The notes beneath the pieces were generated by a model. The model was not told where the DNA came from. It saw only the letters and a program-made list of their open reading frames with translations, and searched no databases. A DNA stretch of 64,000 nt from Lachnospiraceae bacterium UBA3850. Its GTDB lineage: Bacteria; Bacillota; Clostridia; Lachnospirales; Lachnospiraceae. A program made the translations under genes and the position numbers. The stretch is from assembly GCA_002392655.1 (NCBI GenBank), contig DGHK01000039.1, positions 29,987 through 93,986 of the forward strand, written 5' to 3'. This document shows positions 36,010-43,940 of this stretch, piece after piece (the first letter of the stretch is position 1; every line of letters begins with the position of its first letter).

Positions 36010-37116
36010 ATGTTAAAAAGAATATATAATTTCGGAGATAATATAATAGGAAGAAAGAAATCGAGAGTGCTGGCTGCGTTTCTTGTTTTCGTTATGCTGT
36101 TTGCCTTTTCCGGCTGTGGAGAGAAGGAGGAGGAGACAACAACAGAGATAGAGGTGGACGAAGAGGATACATTTATCGATGAGGATGGTTTCAGAATTGT
36201 AAGAGACTATGTTGTTACAACTCAGGATAATGTAAATGTCAGAAAAGAAGCCAGGGAAGATGCGGAAGTTTACATAACACTGGATAAAGGCGTTGATCTG
36301 ACACGTACCGGAATAAAGGACGAGTGGACCAGAGTTGTTATTAATGGAGGAAATTATTACCTTCTTTCGGAGTACGTTGAGGAGACAGATATAAAGTGGG
36401 CTACGCAGACGGATGTTACAAAGGTGAGTCACGTTGTATTTATCGATCCGGCAAGGCAGATAACAGAGGATACATCTCTCGAGCCTATGAGTCCTGATGT
36501 CGATGCACCGGCTCTTCTGGATAATGGCCAGTATGCAACTGCCACTTCTGCGCAGATGGCGGGCATGAAGTCCAAGATGTCACCGGGGGCCATGGGAGTG
36601 TCTACCGGAAGTTTTGAGTACGATGTAACACTTAGTGTGGCAAATTATCTGAATGCTGAGCTGGTTAAAAGAGGCTACACAGTTTATATGTCACGTACAG
36701 CCAATAACGTAGATATAAGTAATGCCAAGCGTGCACAGATGGCAAACGCTTACGGTGCTGAGATATATATCAAGATAGAAACACCGGCTGCTACTGAAGC
36801 GACTGCTTCTGGAATGCTCGGATTCATAGCCACATCTACGAATTCTCATACAGGAACCATGTATCAGAAGAATTATGAACTTTGTTACGATATTCTTAAG
36901 ACATCGTGTGAAGAGACCGGAGCGACCCGTATGGGAATCTATGAGACGGATGAGCTTACTACCCTGAATTATCTGGATATGCCGGGAACCGTTATAGATG
37001 TTGGATTTTTGTCCAATGAACAGGACGATACAGCCCTCAGTACGGATGATTATAAGAAGAAGATCGCTGTAGGAATGGCAAAGGGTATAGACCTTTTCTT
37101 TGCAGAAAGTAATTGA
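36010..37116 (+). CDS. Lipoprotein with SH3 domain and degenerate N-acetylmuramoyl-alanine amidase (Amidase_3) domain
   Basis: 368 residues from ATG 36010 after AGGAGAG. The signal FAFSGCG places a lipid-modified Cys at 36. After an acidic linker comes an SH3-like domain (~60-125, DNVNVRKEAREDAEVYITLD). The rest matches the Amidase_3 fold (VSHVVFIDPARQ, YDVTLSVANYLNAELVKRGY, DVGFLSNEQDD), but the family's zinc histidine in DPGHGG is absent (DPARQ, ~145), the second zinc His of SIHAN is replaced (IKIETPA, ~254), and the catalytic Glu is Asp (IDVGF, ~330); only the Glu of EYDVTLSVA remains. Probably a catalytically dead wall-binding or regulatory protein. Confidence 0.85.
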   Translation: MLKRIYNFGDNIIGRKKSRVLAAFLVFVMLFAFSGCGEKEEETTTEIEVDEEDTFIDEDGFRIVRDYVVTTQDNVNVRKEAREDAEVYITLDKGVDLTRTGIKDEWTRVVINGGNYYLLSEYVEETDIKWATQTDVTKVSHVVFIDPARQITEDTSLEPMSPDVDAPALLDNGQYATATSAQMAGMKSKMSPGAMGVSTGSFEYDVTLSVANYLNAELVKRGYTVYMSRTANNVDISNAKRAQMANAYGAEIYIKIETPAATEATASGMLGFIATSTNSHTGTMYQKNYELCYDILKTSCEETGATRMGIYETDELTTLNYLDMPGTVIDVGFLSNEQDDTALSTDDYKKKIAVGMAKGIDLFFAESN

Positions 37117-37125
37117 GTTTGGCAA

Positions 37126-37156
37126 TTGTTACAACTAAATATTAAAAATGTAACAA
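37126..37156 (+). terminator. Possible weak terminator or inverted TGTAAC motif
   Basis: TTGTTACA (37126-37133) and TGTAACAA (37149-37156) are perfect inverted repeats, ten bases after the pseudo-amidase stop, with a T-run (ATTTTT) at 37165-37170. AT-rich, so a weak terminator at best; the arms also match the TGTAAC motif that recurs downstream. Confidence 0.35.
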
Positions 37157-37180
37157 AAATGATAATTTTTCAGAAAAACC

Positions 37181-37209
37181 TTGACATATATGTTACGGAG
37201 TGATAGTAT
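37181..37209 (+). promoter_or_regulatory. Predicted promoter of the SleB-type hydrolase gene
   Basis: TTGACA at 37181-37186 and TAGTAT at 37204-37209, 17 bases apart. Start would be near 37216, giving a 5' leader of about 150 bases. Confidence 0.6.
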
Positions 37210-37214
37210 ACATT

Positions 37215-37231
37215 TGTAACAGAAATGTAAC
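37215..37231 (+). promoter_or_regulatory. WalR-like box (TGTAAC-N5-TGTAAC)
   Basis: TGTAAC at 37215-37220 and 37226-37231 with a five-base spacer match the published WalR (YycF) consensus TGTWAH-N5-TGTWAH exactly. Further TGTAAC copies lie at 37149 and 37246, and inverted copies at 37128 and 37191. The downstream gene is a wall hydrolase, the classic type of WalR target. The box sits at the predicted transcription start, which would suit repression if that promoter is right. Confidence 0.55.
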
Positions 37232-37363
37232 AAATCGAGAAATTATGTAACATTTGTTTACATAATAAACGAGAAAAGTTAACAAATGACTAAATTATTT
37301 GTAATATTCAGGGTTCGGTTGACATAATATTACAAAAGTGTTAAGGGTCTGAAAGGTTAGAAA

Positions 37364-38587
37364 ATGAATCGCAGAACTGAGTTAAAACTTGAGAATGCAA
37401 AGATTTATACAAAAAAATATATCTTATCAGGTAAGTATAAAGTAAGAAATACTCTGGCTGTTTTAACAGCAGCTGCACTGATCGGTACAGTTGGTATCAC
37501 AGTAAAGGCTGTAACAGATAAGAGTGCTGCTACAGAAGCTGATAATAAAACAGTATCTGCTATTGTTGCTGAGGAGACTCAGGTAGAGAAGGCAGAAGCA
37601 GAGAAGACAGAGTATGTTATCACACTTAGTGATGATGCATGTCTGGCTGATAATTCTATCGATACACTTAAGGGTCGTCTTGATGACAGCGATGCAGTAC
37701 TTGCAAAAGCTAACGATACAGAGAGTCTTACAGCTTCTGAGAACGATATGACAGGAAAGTTTATCGTTACAACAGAAGGACTTAACCTCAGAAAAGAAAC
37801 TTCAGAGGACGCAAACATCCTTACAGTACTTAACACAGGTGATTATGGCGATGTGCTTGAGTCAGATGATGAGTGGACACTCGTTGCTTTCTGTGATAAG
37901 CAGGGATATCTGAAGACAGATTATATCATTACAGATGATGAGGCTACCGAGGTTGCTGAGAAAGCGGCTAAGGATGGCAAGACATATAGAGACGTTATCG
38001 GTGTTGAAGAGGTTGTTCCTACCAAGGTTGCAGCTGCAACTACAGAGCAGGCAACAGAGGCTTCTACAGAAGCAACAACACAGGCACAGACACAGGCCAC
38101 TACACAGGCTTCAACACAGGCTCCTACAGAGCAGGTTACAACACAGCAGCCTACAACAGAGGCTACAACAGCTGCTCCTACTACTGAGGCTCCTACAGAA
38201 GCTCCGACAGAAGCACCTGTACAGGCTTCATCAAGTGATCTGTATCTCCTTGCTGCAATCGTTTATGCAGAGGCAGGTGGAGAGTCATATGAAGGACAGC
38301 TTGCAGTTGCCAGCGTAGTTATGAACAGACTTGCAAACGGCTACTGGGGTGGAACACTTTCAAGTGTAATCTACGCGCCAAGCCAGTTCACCGGAACATA
38401 TTCAGGCGCATTTAGTACAGCGCTTACAACCGGTGGTTCTTCTACATCACTTCAGGCAGCACAGGATGCCCTGAATGGTGCAAACAACGTAGGAAGCTAT
38501 ATGTACTTCAGACCTACATGGAATACACCACAGTCTGTATACGATAGTGGAAACTATTTACAGATAGGAAATCATATCTTCTACTAA
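37364..38587 (+). CDS. SleB-type cell wall hydrolase with SH3 domain and TTEA linker
   Basis: 407 residues. The N-terminus has a long basic region then a hydrophobic segment (LAVLTAAALIGTVGITV, ~33-49), a signal or anchor. An SH3-like domain follows (~128-190, GLNLRKETSEDANILTVLN), then a Thr/Glu/Ala/Gln/Pro linker (~225-292) and a Hydrolase_2 (SleB) domain to the end: AAIVYAEAGGESYEGQLAVA with the catalytic Glu, VVMNRLANG, SQFTG and GNHIFY. It cleaves peptidoglycan glycan strands outside the membrane. Preceded by a leader with TGTAAC motifs, followed by a terminator: a single-gene unit. Confidence 0.92.
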   Translation: MNRRTELKLENAKIYTKKYILSGKYKVRNTLAVLTAAALIGTVGITVKAVTDKSAATEADNKTVSAIVAEETQVEKAEAEKTEYVITLSDDACLADNSIDTLKGRLDDSDAVLAKANDTESLTASENDMTGKFIVTTEGLNLRKETSEDANILTVLNTGDYGDVLESDDEWTLVAFCDKQGYLKTDYIITDDEATEVAEKAAKDGKTYRDVIGVEEVVPTKVAAATTEQATEASTEATTQAQTQATTQASTQAPTEQVTTQQPTTEATTAAPTTEAPTEAPTEAPVQASSSDLYLLAAIVYAEAGGESYEGQLAVASVVMNRLANGYWGGTLSSVIYAPSQFTGTYSGAFSTALTTGGSSTSLQAAQDALNGANNVGSYMYFRPTWNTPQSVYDSGNYLQIGNHIFY

Positions 38588-38627
38588 GGGGATTTGATAT
38601 AGAACATTTTCACAAAGAAACATATGA

Positions 38628-38658
38628 GAGCCGTCGGATTAATCCGGCGGCTCGTTTT
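38628..38658 (+). terminator. Intrinsic terminator after the SleB-type gene
   Basis: GAGCCGTCGGA (38628-38638), loop TTAA, TCCGGCGGCTC (38643-38653), one G-T pair, then GTTTT. Confidence 0.85.
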
Positions 38659-38699
38659 GGATTAGTCAATAGTTTCTTACTTGCAAGTGATGTCCCCCA

Positions 38700-38728
38700 T
38701 TGACTTATTTTACTTTGTGGAGTACATT
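38700..38728 (+). promoter_or_regulatory. Predicted promoter of the argCJB operon
   Basis: TTGACT at 38700-38705 and TACATT at 38723-38728 with a 17-base spacer, about 40 bases upstream of ATG 38770. The preceding bases GTCCCCCA match sequence beside the iorAB promoter. No convincing ArgR box was recognised. Confidence 0.55.
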
Positions 38729-38769
38729 AGTGTATAGCGTTTATTTTTCGGAAAAGGTAGGAGAAAATT

Positions 38770-39891
38770 ATGATTAAAGTTGGAATTATCGGGTCAACTG
38801 GATATGCGGGACAGGAGCTTGTGAGGCTGCTTCTTCCGAGAAAGGATGTAGAGATTGTTTGGTACGGATCTCACAGCTATATTGACCAGAATTACAGTGA
38901 TGTATATGGAAATATGTTCAAGCTCGTTGATGCAAAGTGCCTGGATGACAATCTGACGGAGCTTGCAGATGAGGCTGATGTTATATTTACAGCTACTCCA
39001 CAGGGATATCTGGCAGGTGTGCTTACTGAGGAGATTCTTAACAAGGCAAAGGTTATCGATCTCTCAGCTGATTTTCGTCTGAAGGATGTTAAGACATATG
39101 AGCAGTGGTATAAAATAGAGCATAAGGCTCCTCAGTTTATTAAAGAGGCAGTTTATGGACTTTGTGAGATAAACAGAGCAGCAACAACTCCGGATGTTAG
39201 ACTTGTTGCTAATCCGGGCTGCTACACAACGACTTCTATTCTTTCGCTTTACCCACTGGTAAAGAATGGAATGCTTGATCTATCTTCTATTATAATTGAT
39301 GCAAAGTCCGGAACATCAGGAGCCGGAAGAGGAGCAAAGGTTCCGAATCTTTATTGCGAGGTAAATGAAAGCATTAAGCCTTACGGTGTAGCAACGCATC
39401 GTCATACACCTGAGATAGAGGAGCAGCTGGGTTATGCTGTTTATTCAATAGTTGAAGGTGATGCAGAGTATAGCAACAGTGCTGTAAGTGATATCTTCGA
39501 GGAAAAGGGTCAGCCGGGTGGTTATCCTATTACGATTAATTTCACACCGCATCTTGTTCCTATGAACAGAGGAATCCTTGCAACCTGCTATGCAAGTCTG
39601 ATGCCTGGATATAAGGCTGCTGATGTTGCTGAAGCATTTAAGACTGAGTACGAAAATGAATACTTTATCAGACTTCTTGGCGAAGGTAAATTCCCTGAAA
39701 CCAGATGGGTAGAAGGAAGTAACTTCGTAGATATCGGATTTACAGTAGATGAAAGAACAGGAAGAGTCATAGTTTGTGGTGCACTTGATAATATTGTTAA
39801 GGGTGCTGCAGGACAGGCAGTTCAGAATATGAATCTGCTGTTTGGAGTGGAGGAGACAGAAGGACTTACTATGCCACCACTCTTCCCGTAG
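38770..39891 (+). CDS. argC: N-acetyl-gamma-glutamyl-phosphate reductase
   Basis: 373 residues. NADP-binding VGIIGSTGYAGQELVRLLL at ~3-21, the active-site cysteine in LVANPGCYTTTSILSLYPL (~153), SGTSGAGRGAKVPNLYCEVN and the conserved PHLVPMNRGILATCYASL. It reduces N-acetylglutamyl phosphate to the semialdehyde in arginine synthesis. A good ribosome site (AGGAGAAAA) precedes the ATG. Followed by argJ and argB, as in many Clostridia; argD and argF are not in the window. Confidence 0.97.
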   Translation: MIKVGIIGSTGYAGQELVRLLLPRKDVEIVWYGSHSYIDQNYSDVYGNMFKLVDAKCLDDNLTELADEADVIFTATPQGYLAGVLTEEILNKAKVIDLSADFRLKDVKTYEQWYKIEHKAPQFIKEAVYGLCEINRAATTPDVRLVANPGCYTTTSILSLYPLVKNGMLDLSSIIIDAKSGTSGAGRGAKVPNLYCEVNESIKPYGVATHRHTPEIEEQLGYAVYSIVEGDAEYSNSAVSDIFEEKGQPGGYPITINFTPHLVPMNRGILATCYASLMPGYKAADVAEAFKTEYENEYFIRLLGEGKFPETRWVEGSNFVDIGFTVDERTGRVIVCGALDNIVKGAAGQAVQNMNLLFGVEETEGLTMPPLFP

Positions 39892-39956
39892 GTTTACATA
39901 ATATAAATTGTCTATTCATATAACAAACAACCGAGTCAGTCGCATAAGGAGATAAT

Positions 39957-41363
39957 ATGGTAAAAAAGGTTGAAGGCGGTATACTGGCCGCAAAAGGATA
40001 CAGCGTAGCAAGTAAAAGAGTAGGAATAAAGCCGTCAGGTGAGAACAGGGATCTGACACTTATAATGAGTGATGTTCCTGCAACGGTTGTAGGTACATTT
40101 ACGAGAAATATAGTCAAGGCTGCACCTGTTAAATGGGATATGAAGGTTGTAGCCGGTGGCCAGGCCAGTGCAATTGTTATTAATACAGGTATTGCAAATG
40201 CGGCTACAGGTGAAGAGGGTCTTAAGAACTGTGAGCGTGAAGCGGCGCAGGTTGCTAAGTGTCTCAGTGTCGAGAAGAAGCATGTTCTCACTATGTCTAC
40301 CGGTGTTATAGGTCCCCAGCTTCCGATAGAGAAGATAGAGGAAGGAATCTATGACCTGTCCAAGCATATGTATGGCGTGCCTTATGAAGGCTCTGCTGTT
40401 CTCAGGCAGTATTTTGACGGGAATAAAGCAAATGCTTATATGGAAGCCAATGAGGCTGCCAAAGCTATAATGACTACGGATACAGTACCGAAGGAAATAG
40501 CTGTTGAGTTCGAGATGGGCGGAAAGACCTGCTACATCGGAGCTATGTGTAAGGGCTCCGGAATGATACACCCAAATATGGGTACTATGCTGGGCTTTGC
40601 TATGTCAGATATCGCAATCGAAAGATCTCTTGCTGACAGAATCCTGAAGGCAGTCGTAGAGAGAACCTTCAATATGGTTTCAGTGGATGGAGATACTTCC
40701 ACTAACGATACATTTGTATGGTTATCAAATGGTCTGGCAGGCAATAAGGAACTGACCTATGATTCAATAGGAATATTTGAGAATGATATAGATATAACGG
40801 GTGAGAAGGATCTTCGTGAGATCACATCGGTGCTTATGGAGGCTGTGAAGCGCGGCAGAATAACCGGTGATGAGAGAGTAGAAGCAATTAAGGATTTAAG
40901 CGAGCTTGTTGAAGCACTTTATACTGTTATGGAGTTTCTGGCAAGGCTTATGGCATCTGATGGCGAGGGTGCAACACGTTTATTTATAGCCAAGGTTGTA
41001 GGTGCGCCTGATTATAAGACGGCGAAAACACTTGCTAAGTCAATAATTACATCGAACCTGTCGAAGGCAGCTATTTATGGCAGAGACGCAAACTGCGGCA
41101 GAATATTCTGTGCTATGGGCTATTCGGGGGCAAAGTTCGATCCTGATAAAACTGATATAACTATGATGAGCAGCGAAGGAAGCATAAAGCTGATCGAGCA
41201 GGGAAAGCTTCCGGAGTTTTCAGAGGAGGAAGCTCTGAGAGTTCTGTCTCCGGATGAAGTGACTGCTCTCTGTGATATTCATAGCGGAAACTATGAGGCG
41301 GTAGCATGGGGTTGTGATCTTACCCACGAATATGTTACAATCAATGCGGACTATCGTTCATAA
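39957..41363 (+). CDS. argJ: Bifunctional glutamate N-acetyltransferase/ornithine acetyltransferase
   Basis: 468 residues against about 405-410 usual. The self-cleavage region is KGSGMIHPNMGTMLGFAMSD (~201-220), with Thr as nucleophile preceded by Gly where Ala is typical. SVDGDTSTNDTFVWLSNG and AAIYGRDANCGRIFCAMGYSG are conserved, and the protein ends YVTINADYRS. The excess length is mostly one charged insertion at ~265-310, between GLAGNKELT and LMASDGEGAT. The enzyme recycles acetyl groups from N-acetylornithine to glutamate. Lies 65 bases after argC with AAGGAGA before the ATG. Confidence 0.95.
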   Translation: MVKKVEGGILAAKGYSVASKRVGIKPSGENRDLTLIMSDVPATVVGTFTRNIVKAAPVKWDMKVVAGGQASAIVINTGIANAATGEEGLKNCEREAAQVAKCLSVEKKHVLTMSTGVIGPQLPIEKIEEGIYDLSKHMYGVPYEGSAVLRQYFDGNKANAYMEANEAAKAIMTTDTVPKEIAVEFEMGGKTCYIGAMCKGSGMIHPNMGTMLGFAMSDIAIERSLADRILKAVVERTFNMVSVDGDTSTNDTFVWLSNGLAGNKELTYDSIGIFENDIDITGEKDLREITSVLMEAVKRGRITGDERVEAIKDLSELVEALYTVMEFLARLMASDGEGATRLFIAKVVGAPDYKTAKTLAKSIITSNLSKAAIYGRDANCGRIFCAMGYSGAKFDPDKTDITMMSSEGSIKLIEQGKLPEFSEEEALRVLSPDEVTALCDIHSGNYEAVAWGCDLTHEYVTINADYRS

Positions 41364-41470
41364 ACAGGGGATATTTTAAGCTGTGTCATAGAGAGATGTC
41401 ATTAGGATGAAGCTGTTTGACACATTGAATATATGAGGAAAGATGTATGATACGCAGAGAGGACGAAAAA

Positions 41471-42361
41471 ATGGTAAAAAATGATGATATAGAAGAAGTT
41501 AAAAGGAAGGCGCAGACCCTTATCGAAGCACTTCCATATATCAAGAAGTTTAATGGTAAGAAGATTGTCGTAAAGTACGGCGGCTCAGCTATGCTGGATG
41601 AGAATCTGAAGTTTAATGTTATTCAGGACGTTGCACTCCTTAAACTGGTTGGTCTTAGACCTGTCATAGTTCATGGTGGTGGCAAGGAAATCAGCAAATG
41701 GATAGACAGACTTGGGATGGAAACACATTTCCAGAATGGTCTCAGGGTAACTGATGAGCCTACACTTGAGGTTGCTGAGATGGTGCTTAATAACGTAAAC
41801 AGAAGCCTCGTAGGACTTATGTCGAAGGTCGGCTTAAATGCAGTTGGAATCAGCGGAAAGGATGCAGGTCTACTTAAGGTTCAGAAGAAGTTTTCTGACG
41901 GAAAGGATATCGGATATGTCGGAGAGGTTGTTGAGACAGACAGCTCTGTTATCGATTCTCTGCTCGATGCTGACTTCATCCCTGTTATCGCTCCTATCGG
42001 TATGGGAATAGAGGATGATCATGATTACAACATAAATGCAGATGACTGTGCATGTGCAGTGGCGACCTCCATAAATGCCGAAAAACTTGTATTCCTGACA
42101 GATATCGAGGGTGTCTTCACAGATCCGATGGATAAGAAGACTCTTATATCTGAGATGACAGTTGAGGAGGCTCAGGAGTTGATCGATGACGGCGTAGTTG
42201 GTGGAGGTATGCTTCCAAAGCTTCAGAACTGTATAGATGCTATGAATAATGGTGTGTCCCGCGTTCATATCCTTGACGGAAGACTTGAGCACTGCCTGCT
42301 TCTGGAATTCTATACAGATACAGGTATCGGAACAGCCATAAGAAAAGCGAATGATGCTTGA
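41471..42361 (+). CDS. argB: Acetylglutamate kinase
   Basis: 296 residues from ATG 41471, eight bases after AGAGAGGA; ATG 41447 after GAGGAAAG would add eight residues and is equally possible. [76 protein letters not shown] and [19 protein letters not shown] are the family motifs for ATP and N-acetylglutamate binding. The N-terminal helix before KIVVKYGG suggests the arginine-sensitive hexameric type, which would make this the feedback-controlled step; that is family knowledge, not shown here. Confidence 0.96.
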   Translation: MVKNDDIEEVKRKAQTLIEALPYIKKFNGKKIVVKYGGSAMLDENLKFNVIQDVALLKLVGLRPVIVHGGGKEISKWIDRLGMETHFQNGLRVTDEPTLEVAEMVLNNVNRSLVGLMSKVGLNAVGISGKDAGLLKVQKKFSDGKDIGYVGEVVETDSSVIDSLLDADFIPVIAPIGMGIEDDHDYNINADDCACAVATSINAEKLVFLTDIEGVFTDPMDKKTLISEMTVEEAQELIDDGVVGGGMLPKLQNCIDAMNNGVSRVHILDGRLEHCLLLEFYTDTGIGTAIRKANDA

Positions 42362-42412
42362 ATTAGCGAGTGAATTTCGTTACAATTATAGTTAGTTCGT
42401 AAAGTATATGTG

Positions 42413-42427
42413 TCCTCCGGCGGAGGA
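42413..42427 (+). promoter_or_regulatory. Palindrome containing the ribosome site of comEA
   Basis: TCCTCCGGCGGAGGA is a near-perfect palindrome whose right arm, GGAGGA, is the ribosome site three bases before ATG 42431, and whose left arm is its exact complement. The stem of five pairs would hide the site. Confidence 0.5.
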
Positions 42428-42430
42428 TAA

Positions 42431-43135
42431 ATGAAAAGAAGAAATATATATATGATTATGTCAGCTTTTGCACTGTTATCAGTGTCGGGACTTTCGGCAT
42501 GTGGCAGTGATGAGCTGAGTGTTTCTACTGTAGCTGAGAGCAGCGTAGAGGAAACTGAAGAGGAGACAGAATCGAGACCCGCGTACAGTGGTTCGGAAAA
42601 TGAAACCATAGTTGCTGCGGAGTCGAAGGATGCAGCAGATGAGGTATCAGAGGATATATATGTATATATATGCGGTGCTGTCTCAAAGGAAGGCGTATAT
42701 AAGCTTAGCTCCGGGTCACGGATTCAGGATGCGCTGGACATGGCCGGTGGTTATTCAGGGGATGCGGCTCACGGATATGTGAATCTGGCTGAGGTTCTGA
42801 CGGACGGAATGCGGATATATATCCCGACTGAGCAGGAGGTGCTGGACTCGGGAAGTTCAGTAACTGATGGCACCTGGAACGCCGCTCAGCCTGATGGAAG
42901 TAAAGTGGACAGTACTTTGGGCTCTGAAGACGAAAGTAAAGCACTGGTAGACATCAATACTGCAGATTCAAATCAGCTGCAGACTTTGCCGGGCATTGGG
43001 GAAAGCAAGGCAAGGGATATCATAAACTACAGAGAAACAAATGGCCCCTTCGGGGATATCGAAGAGATAAAGAATGTAAGCGGAATAGGCGAGAGTACAT
43101 ATGATAAGCTCAGTCCGTACATAACTGTAAAGTAG
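42431..43135 (+). CDS. comEA: ComEA-like DNA-binding protein, lipoprotein form
   Basis: 234 residues. A lipobox LSAC places acylated Cys24 where most ComEA proteins have a transmembrane helix. An acidic linker (~25-75) leads to an SLBB domain (~78-140, YVYICGAVSKEGVYKLSSG), a second linker, and a C-terminal helix-hairpin-helix pair (VDINTADSNQLQTLPGIGES, FGDIEEIKNVSGIGESTYDK). ComEA binds incoming DNA during transformation. No other competence gene is in the window, so uptake is not established. The ribosome site is in a palindrome. Ends four bases before the response regulator's in-frame TTG. Confidence 0.88.
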   Translation: MKRRNIYMIMSAFALLSVSGLSACGSDELSVSTVAESSVEETEEETESRPAYSGSENETIVAAESKDAADEVSEDIYVYICGAVSKEGVYKLSSGSRIQDALDMAGGYSGDAAHGYVNLAEVLTDGMRIYIPTEQEVLDSGSSVTDGTWNAAQPDGSKVDSTLGSEDESKALVDINTADSNQLQTLPGIGESKARDIINYRETNGPFGDIEEIKNVSGIGESTYDKLSPYITVK

Positions 43136-43162
43136 CGCTTGGTAGTTTGGAAGGAGAACATA

Positions 43163-43852
43163 GTGAAGAAGGTTTTAGTAGTAGATGATGAAAAACTCAT
43201 AGTTAAGGGACTTAAGTTTTCACTGGAACAGGATGATATGGAGGTAGATACAGCTTTTGATGGCGAAGAAGCCGTTGAGAAGGTTCGTGCAAATACCTAC
43301 GATATTATGCTTCTGGACATCATGCTTCCAAAGCTTTCAGGTCTTGAAGTATGCCAGATGATCAGAGAGTTTTCAGATGTTCCGATCATTATGCTCACTG
43401 CGAAGGGCGAGGATATGGATAAGATAATGGGACTTGAGTACGGTGCTGATGATTATATAACAAAGCCTTTCAATATACTTGAGGTCAAAGCAAGAATCAA
43501 AGCCATCCTTCGAAGAAACAACAAGGGTGAAGATATAAAGCTTACTCCTTCAAATGTTATAGAGAAGAATGGACTCAAGATAGAGACTGATTCAAGGCGC
43601 GTATTCATAAAGGGACATGAGGTCAGTCTTACTGCTAAAGAGTTTGAACTTGTGCTTCTTCTTGTTTCTAATCCGAATAAGGTTTACTCCAGAGATGAGC
43701 TTTTGAGTGAAATCTGGGGTGCAACATATCCAGGTGACGCACGTACAGTTGATGTGCATGTCAGACGTCTTCGTGAGAAGATTGAGACTAAGCCGGCTGA
43801 TCCGGAATATATCCACACTAAATGGGGTGTTGGATACTATTTCCAGGACTAA
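43163..43852 (+). CDS. OmpR/WalR-like response regulator without an adjacent kinase
   Basis: 229 residues from GTG 43163, six bases after AAGGAG; a TTG 24 bases upstream is less well placed. The receiver domain has the acidic pair DD at 8-9, the phosphate-accepting Asp at 52 (LLDIMLPK), and Lys in TKPF. The C-terminal winged helix has LTAKEFELVLLLVSNPNKVYSR-type recognition sequence and ends HTKWGVGYYFQD. It is closest in character to WalR/PhoP-type regulators. A histidine kinase normally follows such genes; here a surface protein follows, so its kinase must be elsewhere. It could act at the WalR-like box at 37215. Confidence 0.9.
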   Translation: MKKVLVVDDEKLIVKGLKFSLEQDDMEVDTAFDGEEAVEKVRANTYDIMLLDIMLPKLSGLEVCQMIREFSDVPIIMLTAKGEDMDKIMGLEYGADDYITKPFNILEVKARIKAILRRNNKGEDIKLTPSNVIEKNGLKIETDSRRVFIKGHEVSLTAKEFELVLLLVSNPNKVYSRDELLSEIWGATYPGDARTVDVHVRRLREKIETKPADPEYIHTKWGVGYYFQD

Positions 43853-43880
43853 GTAATCAAAATTATTAATAGGATTATTG

Positions 43881-43916
43881 GGGGACGGTTCTATGTGCCA
43901 TAGAAGAACCGTCCCC
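43881..43916. repeat. Perfect GGGGACGGTTCT palindrome
   Basis: GGGGACGGTTCT (43881-43892) and AGAACCGTCCCC (43905-43916) are exact complements, and the middle (CTATG-TGC-CATAG) can pair too. Similar GGGGACGG palindromes are scattered in clostridial genomes to my knowledge. No T-run follows, so it is not a standard terminator. Confidence 0.75.
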
Positions 43917-43940
43917 ATATTGCACATAAGGAGGCGTAAA

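Noticed and set aside
37319-37347. Second promoter (TTGACA at 37319) close to the SleB-type gene
   Set aside because: The -10 position would be TAAGGG, a poor match, and the start would fall within the ribosome site region.
41383-41425. Possible terminator (TGTGTCA ... TGACACA) between argJ and argB
   Set aside because: Stem of about seven pairs with a loop near 30 bases and no T-run; unlikely to end transcription within the operon.
43881-43916. Terminator for the response regulator gene
   Set aside because: The stem is strong but is followed by ATATTGCACA, not a T-run; recorded as a repeat instead.
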